In this document: piece after piece, positions 60,426 to 64,000 of the stretch
Layout of the letters: each line of letters begins with the position of its first letter
Numbering within the stretch: position 1 is the first letter of the stretch
Source: RAM1 sp041905405
GTDB lineage: Bacteria; Pseudomonadota; Gammaproteobacteria; Burkholderiales; Burkholderiaceae_C
Direction: 5' to 3'
Assembly: GCA_041905405.1 (NCBI GenBank)
Contig: JAYRLC010000007.1
Location: 1-64,000, forward strand
Length of the DNA stretch: 64,000 nucleotides
The notes under the pieces: model-generated
Told to the model about the DNA's origin: nothing
The model's database searches: none
Seen by the model: the letters and a program-made list of their open reading frames with translations, nothing else
Made by a program: the position numbers and the translations under genes

Positions 60426-61912
60426 TGATGGAACTGGACACGCCCCTGCAAGCCGCACAGTGGCTGCGCGAGCGCGTGACGGGCGCGCTGCAGGCCGACA
60501 GCCGCCGGATCGGTCTGGGCGACGGCTTCATTGCCTGGCCCGGTGCGGCCACCGACGGGCGCAAATACGTGCCGGCCGCCATGGCCCAGGGCGCGGCGGC
60601 CTGCCTGGTGGAGAAAAGCGGCGCGGATGCCTGGGGCTTTTCGGGGGACACGGTGGCGCTGTACGCGCAGCTCAAGGCAGCGACCGGCCCCATTGCCGCC
60701 GCCTACTACGAAGACCCGTCCGAACAACTGGACGTGCTGGCCGTGACCGGCACCAACGGCAAGACGTCCACGGCCTGGTGGCTGGCGCAGGCCCTGTCGG
60801 CCGTGCAGTCGCCCGCGCCCATCCCGTGCGCCGTGGTGGGCACGCTGGGCACGGGCGTGCCGCCGCGCGTGGAGTTCAACGGCCTGACTACGCCCGACCC
60901 GGTGCTGTTGCAGCGCCAGTTCCGCCGCTTCCTGGACGGCGGCCTGCGCGCCTGCGCGATCGAGGCCTCGTCCATCGGCATCGTCGAGCGGCGGCTGGAC
61001 GGCACGCGCATCCGCGTGGCGATCTTCACCAACTTCACGCAGGACCATCTGGACTACCACGGCAGCATGCAGGCCTACTGGGAGGCCAAGGCCGAGCTGT
61101 TCCGCTGGCCGGGCCTGCGGGCGGCGGTCGTCAACCTGGACGATGCGCGCGGCGCATCGCTAGCGGCGTCGCTGCAAGACGGCGGCCTGGACCTGTGGAC
61201 CGTCTCCTGCGACAGGCCGGCGCGGCTGACCGCGCGCGGCATCGGCTACGACACGCAGGGCCTGTGCTTCACCGTGTGCGAAGGCGACGAAACCCATGTG
61301 CTGCAGACGCAGCTGGTGGGCCAGTACAACGTGTCCAACCTGCTGGGCGTGATGGCAGCCATGCGTGCCCTGGGCGTGCCGCTGGCCGCCGCCGTGCAGG
61401 CCTGCGGCGGCCTGCTGCCGGTGCCGGGCCGCATGGAGCGCATTGCGGTGGACGGGCAGCCGCTGGTGGCGGTGGACTACGCCCACACGCCCGACGCGCT
61501 GGACAAGGCGCTGACCGCGCTGCGGCCGCTGGCGCGGCAGCGCGGCGGCACGCTGTGGTGCGTGTTCGGCTGCGGCGGCAACCGCGACACGACCAAGCGC
61601 CCGCTGATGGCGGCCGTGGCCGAAAAGAACGCCGACCGCGTGGTGGTCACCAGCGACAACCCGCGCGGCGAAAAGCCCGAGGCCATCATCAGCCAGATCC
61701 TGCTGGGGCTGAGCCATGACCGCTGCGTGCAGGTGCAGGCCGACCGGGCGCTGGCCATTGCGCAGACGCTGGCCGATGCCGCCAGCGCCGACGTGGTGCT
61801 GATCGCCGGCAAGGGCCACGAGGACTACCAGGAAATCGACGGCGTGAAGCTGCCGTTCTCGGACATGGAACACGCCCGCGCCGCGCTGGACGCCAGGGGG
61901 ACCGCCGCATGA
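60425..61912 (+). CDS. murE: UDP-MurNAc-L-Ala-D-Glu:meso-DAP ligase MurE
   Basis: 495 residues from the ATG at 60425, overlapping the ftsI stop; a second ATG follows at once. Adenylate P-loop TGTNGKTST (about 107-115), LTTPDPVLLQRQ, IEASSIGIVERRLDG, HLDYHGSM with the carbamylated-lysine segment YWEAKAELF, and DNPRGEKPEAII, the DNPR motif that selects meso-diaminopimelate. The C-terminal GKGHEDYQEIDG is typical. It adds the third residue of the stem peptide, made by DapF also encoded here. Confidence 0.97.
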   Translation: MMELDTPLQAAQWLRERVTGALQADSRRIGLGDGFIAWPGAATDGRKYVPAAMAQGAAACLVEKSGADAWGFSGDTVALYAQLKAATGPIAAAYYEDPSEQLDVLAVTGTNGKTSTAWWLAQALSAVQSPAPIPCAVVGTLGTGVPPRVEFNGLTTPDPVLLQRQFRRFLDGGLRACAIEASSIGIVERRLDGTRIRVAIFTNFTQDHLDYHGSMQAYWEAKAELFRWPGLRAAVVNLDDARGASLAASLQDGGLDLWTVSCDRPARLTARGIGYDTQGLCFTVCEGDETHVLQTQLVGQYNVSNLLGVMAAMRALGVPLAAAVQACGGLLPVPGRMERIAVDGQPLVAVDYAHTPDALDKALTALRPLARQRGGTLWCVFGCGGNRDTTKRPLMAAVAEKNADRVVVTSDNPRGEKPEAIISQILLGLSHDRCVQVQADRALAIAQTLADAASADVVLIAGKGHEDYQEIDGVKLPFSDMEHARAALDARGTAA

Positions 61913-63291
61913 TGACGCTGGCCCAGGCCCTGAATTTCATTCCCGGTGCACGGCTGGCGGGCGACGGCGCCACGCCCGTCCAGCGCGTGCACACCGACAC
62001 GCGCACGCTGCAGCCAGGCGACCTGTTCGTGGCGCTGAAGGGTGAGCGCTTTGACGCCAACGACTTCATTGCCGACGCCGTGAAGGCGGGCGCTGCGGCG
62101 GTGCTGGCCCACCACGGCAAGCTGCCGGCCGGCGTGCCTGGCATCGAGGTGGATGACACCCGCCTGGCGCTGGGCGCGCTGGCCGCCGGCTGGCGCAGCC
62201 AGTTCAGCCTGCCGCTCGTCGCCGTGACCGGCAGCAATGGCAAGACCACCGTCACGCAGATGATCGCGTCCATCCTGCGCGCCTGGCAGGGCGACGCGGC
62301 ACTGGCCACTCAGGGGAACTTCAACAACGACATCGGCGTGCCGCTGACGCTGTTGCGCCTGCGCGCGCAGCACAAGGTGGCCGTCATCGAGCTGGGCATG
62401 AACCACCCGGGCGAGATCGCCTACCTGGCCGACATCGCCCGGCCCAACGTGGCGCTGGTCAACAACGCCCAGCGCGAGCACATGGAATTCATGGCGACGG
62501 TCCAGGCCGTGGCCCGCGAAAACGGCAGCGTCCTGCAGAAGCTGCCGTCGGTGGGCATTGCCGTTTTTCCGGCGGACGACGAACACACGCCCGTGTGGGT
62601 GGACCTGGCCGCCGGCCGGGCCTGCCTGCGCTTTGGCGCGGGGCCGTCCGCCGACATCAGTTTGGCCGGTACTGAGTGGGTTTCGGGGCATTGGCAGGTG
62701 GACGTGCAAACGCCCGCCGGGCCGTTGGCGTTTCCCCTCCACATCGCCGGCCGCCATAACGTGCGCAATGCGCTGGCGGCCACCGCCTGCGCGCTGGCCG
62801 CGGGCTGCCCGCTGGATGCGATCGCACGCGGCCTGGGTGGCTTCGCGCCCGTCAAGGGCCGCTCGCGCGCATTTGCGCTGACGCTGGGCAAGCGCACGCT
62901 GACCGTGGTGGACGACACCTACAACGCCAACCCCGACTCGGTGCGCGCCGCCATCGACGTGCTGGCCGAGCTGCCCGGCCCGCGCCTGCTGGTGCTGGGC
63001 GACATGGGCGAGGTGGGCGACCAGGGCCCGCAGTTCCATGCCGAGGTCGGCGCCCACGCGCGCGCCCGGGGCATCGAGGTGCTGCTCACGCTCGGTGAGC
63101 AGGCCCAGGGCATGGGCGGGCGGCACTTCGACGGCATCGACGCGCTGAACGAAGCCGTGCGCACGCAACTGCCGCATTCCGCCAGCGTGCTGGTCAAGGG
63201 ATCGCGCTTCATGAAGATGGAGCGCGTCATCGACGCCATCACCGCCATGGCCCAACAACAAGACAACGAGGAGAGCCGTCATGCTGCTTAG
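61909..63291 (+). CDS. murF: UDP-MurNAc-tripeptide:D-Ala-D-Ala ligase MurF
   Basis: 460 residues, overlapping murE by ATGA. N-terminal VHTDTRTLQPGDLFVALKGERFDANDF, P-loop VAVTGSNGKTTVTQMIASIL, GNFNNDIGVPLTLLRL, ELGMNHPGEIAYLADI, and C-terminal VVDDTYNANPDSVRAAIDVLAEL with LVLGDMGEVGDQG and LVKGSRFMKMERVI. It adds D-Ala-D-Ala to complete the pentapeptide. Its 3' end overlaps the mraY start by 11 bases. Confidence 0.97.
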   Translation: MMTLAQALNFIPGARLAGDGATPVQRVHTDTRTLQPGDLFVALKGERFDANDFIADAVKAGAAAVLAHHGKLPAGVPGIEVDDTRLALGALAAGWRSQFSLPLVAVTGSNGKTTVTQMIASILRAWQGDAALATQGNFNNDIGVPLTLLRLRAQHKVAVIELGMNHPGEIAYLADIARPNVALVNNAQREHMEFMATVQAVARENGSVLQKLPSVGIAVFPADDEHTPVWVDLAAGRACLRFGAGPSADISLAGTEWVSGHWQVDVQTPAGPLAFPLHIAGRHNVRNALAATACALAAGCPLDAIARGLGGFAPVKGRSRAFALTLGKRTLTVVDDTYNANPDSVRAAIDVLAELPGPRLLVLGDMGEVGDQGPQFHAEVGAHARARGIEVLLTLGEQAQGMGGRHFDGIDALNEAVRTQLPHSASVLVKGSRFMKMERVIDAITAMAQQQDNEESRHAA

Positions 63292-64000
63292 CCTGGCCCA
63301 ATGGCTGCAGACACTGTCGCCGGAATTCGGCTTCTTCCGTGTTTTCCAGTACCTGACCTTCCGCGCCGTGATGGCCGCCATGACGGCGCTGCTCATCGGG
63401 CTGCTGGCCGGGCCTTTTGTGATCCGCCGCCTGACCGAGCTGAAGATCGGCCAGCCCGTGCGCGGCTACGGCATGCAGACACACCTGGCCAAGAGCGGCA
63501 CGCCCACCATGGGCGGCGTGCTGATCCTGCTGGCCATCGGCATCTCCACGCTGCTGTGGTTCGACCTGTCCAACCGGTTCGTGTGGATCGTGCTGCTGGT
63601 CACGCTGGGCTTCGGCGCCATCGGCTGGGTGGACGACTGGCGCAAGGTCGTGCACAAGGACCCGGAGGGTATGCGCTCGCGCGAAAAATACTTCTGGCAG
63701 TCCGTCATCGGCCTGCTGGCGGCGCTGTACCTGGTGTTCAGCATCTCCGAAAGCTCCAACCTCAAGGTGCTGGAGCTGTTCTTCAGCTGGGTGCGCTCGG
63801 GCTTTGACGTCAACCTGCCGCCCAAGGCCGGCCTGCTGCTGCCGTTCTTCAAGGAGATCAGCTATCCGCTGGGCGTGTTCGGCTTTGTCATCCTGACCTA
63901 CCTGGTGATCGTGGGGTCGAGCAACGCGGTGAACCTGACCGACGGGCTGGACGGCCTGGCCATCATGCCGGTGGTGATGGTGGGCTCGGCGCTGGGCGTG
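63281..64000 (+). CDS. mraY: MraY, phospho-MurNAc-pentapeptide translocase (3' end outside window)
   Basis: 240 codons visible from the ATG at 63281, preceded by GAGGAG; the gene continues past the right edge (usual length about 390). Membrane helices and family motifs: QPVRGYGMQTHLAKSGTPTMGGVLI, GWVDDWRKVVHKDPEGM with the Mg-binding Asp pair (about 118-119), KYFWQSVIGLLAALYL, and SSNAVNLTDGLDGLAIMPV at the cut. It makes lipid I on the inner membrane from the MurF product. Confidence 0.97.
   Translation, partial: MLLSLAQWLQTLSPEFGFFRVFQYLTFRAVMAAMTALLIGLLAGPFVIRRLTELKIGQPVRGYGMQTHLAKSGTPTMGGVLILLAIGISTLLWFDLSNRFVWIVLLVTLGFGAIGWVDDWRKVVHKDPEGMRSREKYFWQSVIGLLAALYLVFSISESSNLKVLELFFSWVRSGFDVNLPPKAGLLLPFFKEISYPLGVFGFVILTYLVIVGSSNAVNLTDGLDGLAIMPVVMVGSALGV

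Overview
The window is high-GC bacterial chromosome, most consistent with a betaproteobacterium of the order Burkholderiales and probably the family Comamonadaceae. The basis is the gene repertoire and protein style: zinc-cysteine-poor DksA with an Ala/Lys/Pro-rich tail, HslVU followed by the mraZ-led division cluster, GltI/J/K/L and liv-type ABC operons, paired DUF898/M48 genes, and a class A RNase P RNA. This placement comes from reading protein families; no search was run.

Layout. (1) 1-4.7 kb is an accessory island of lower GC in parts: the 3' end of an RHS/YD-repeat polymorphic toxin gene with a variable toxin tip, an overlapping putative immunity gene, a second SUFU-like immunity gene, an IS3-family transposase fragment, four copies of a ~110-bp repeat, a DDE integrase-like gene with a predicted N-terminal membrane helix, and an RHS remnant. 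(2) 4.7-6.3 kb encodes an exported DUF4034/Sel1-repeat protein. (3) 6.3-15.7 kb, minus strand, is a tightly overlapping ten-gene operon for a hybrid type II secretion/type IV pilus-like machine: GspG, GspF, GspE, PilM-, PilN- and PilO/P-like proteins, a cohesin-bearing lipoprotein secretin, and three further pseudopilins. (4) 16.4-23.1 kb, minus strand, is a complete liv-type ABC importer with an acyl-CoA ligase between livF and the binding-protein gene; a crotonase gene diverges from it. (5) 24-28 kb holds a VapBC pair, an acyl-CoA thioesterase, an Atm1-type ABC exporter and a LysR regulator. (6) 28.2-32.4 kb is a glutamate/aspartate-type ABC importer with two binding proteins. (7) 32.6-38.6 kb: pyrC, a NYN-domain protein, DUF3025, htpX, an FAD oxidoreductase and a second PIN toxin-antitoxin pair, the last sitting against rnpB (RNase P RNA). 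(8) 39-43.7 kb, minus strand: M48 peptidase, DUF898 membrane protein, a pseudouridine-synthase homologue lacking the expected catalytic Asp, and a NUDIX-metallo-beta-lactamase fusion. (9) 43.8-46.3 kb: dapF, DUF484, xerC. (10) 46.3-49 kb, minus strand: a PhnD-like binding protein and a 7TMR-DISM receptor with a degenerate GGDEF domain. (11) 49-56.7 kb: rlmI-like methyltransferase, His-rich CobW-type GTPase, dksA, a STAS-domain protein, hslV and hslU. (12) 57-64 kb: the start of the division and cell wall cluster mraZ-rsmH-ftsL-ftsI-murE-murF-mraY, with mraY cut by the window edge.

The most unusual material is the RHS island with its private repeat family and membrane-anchored integrase, the hybrid secretion operon, a 38-bp perfect palindromic element between hslV and hslU with a decayed relative before pyrC, a REP-like sequence translated in frame inside an ABC exporter, a four-box MraZ operator with exact 10-bp period, and a toxin-antitoxin-style operator overlapping the rnpB promoter.
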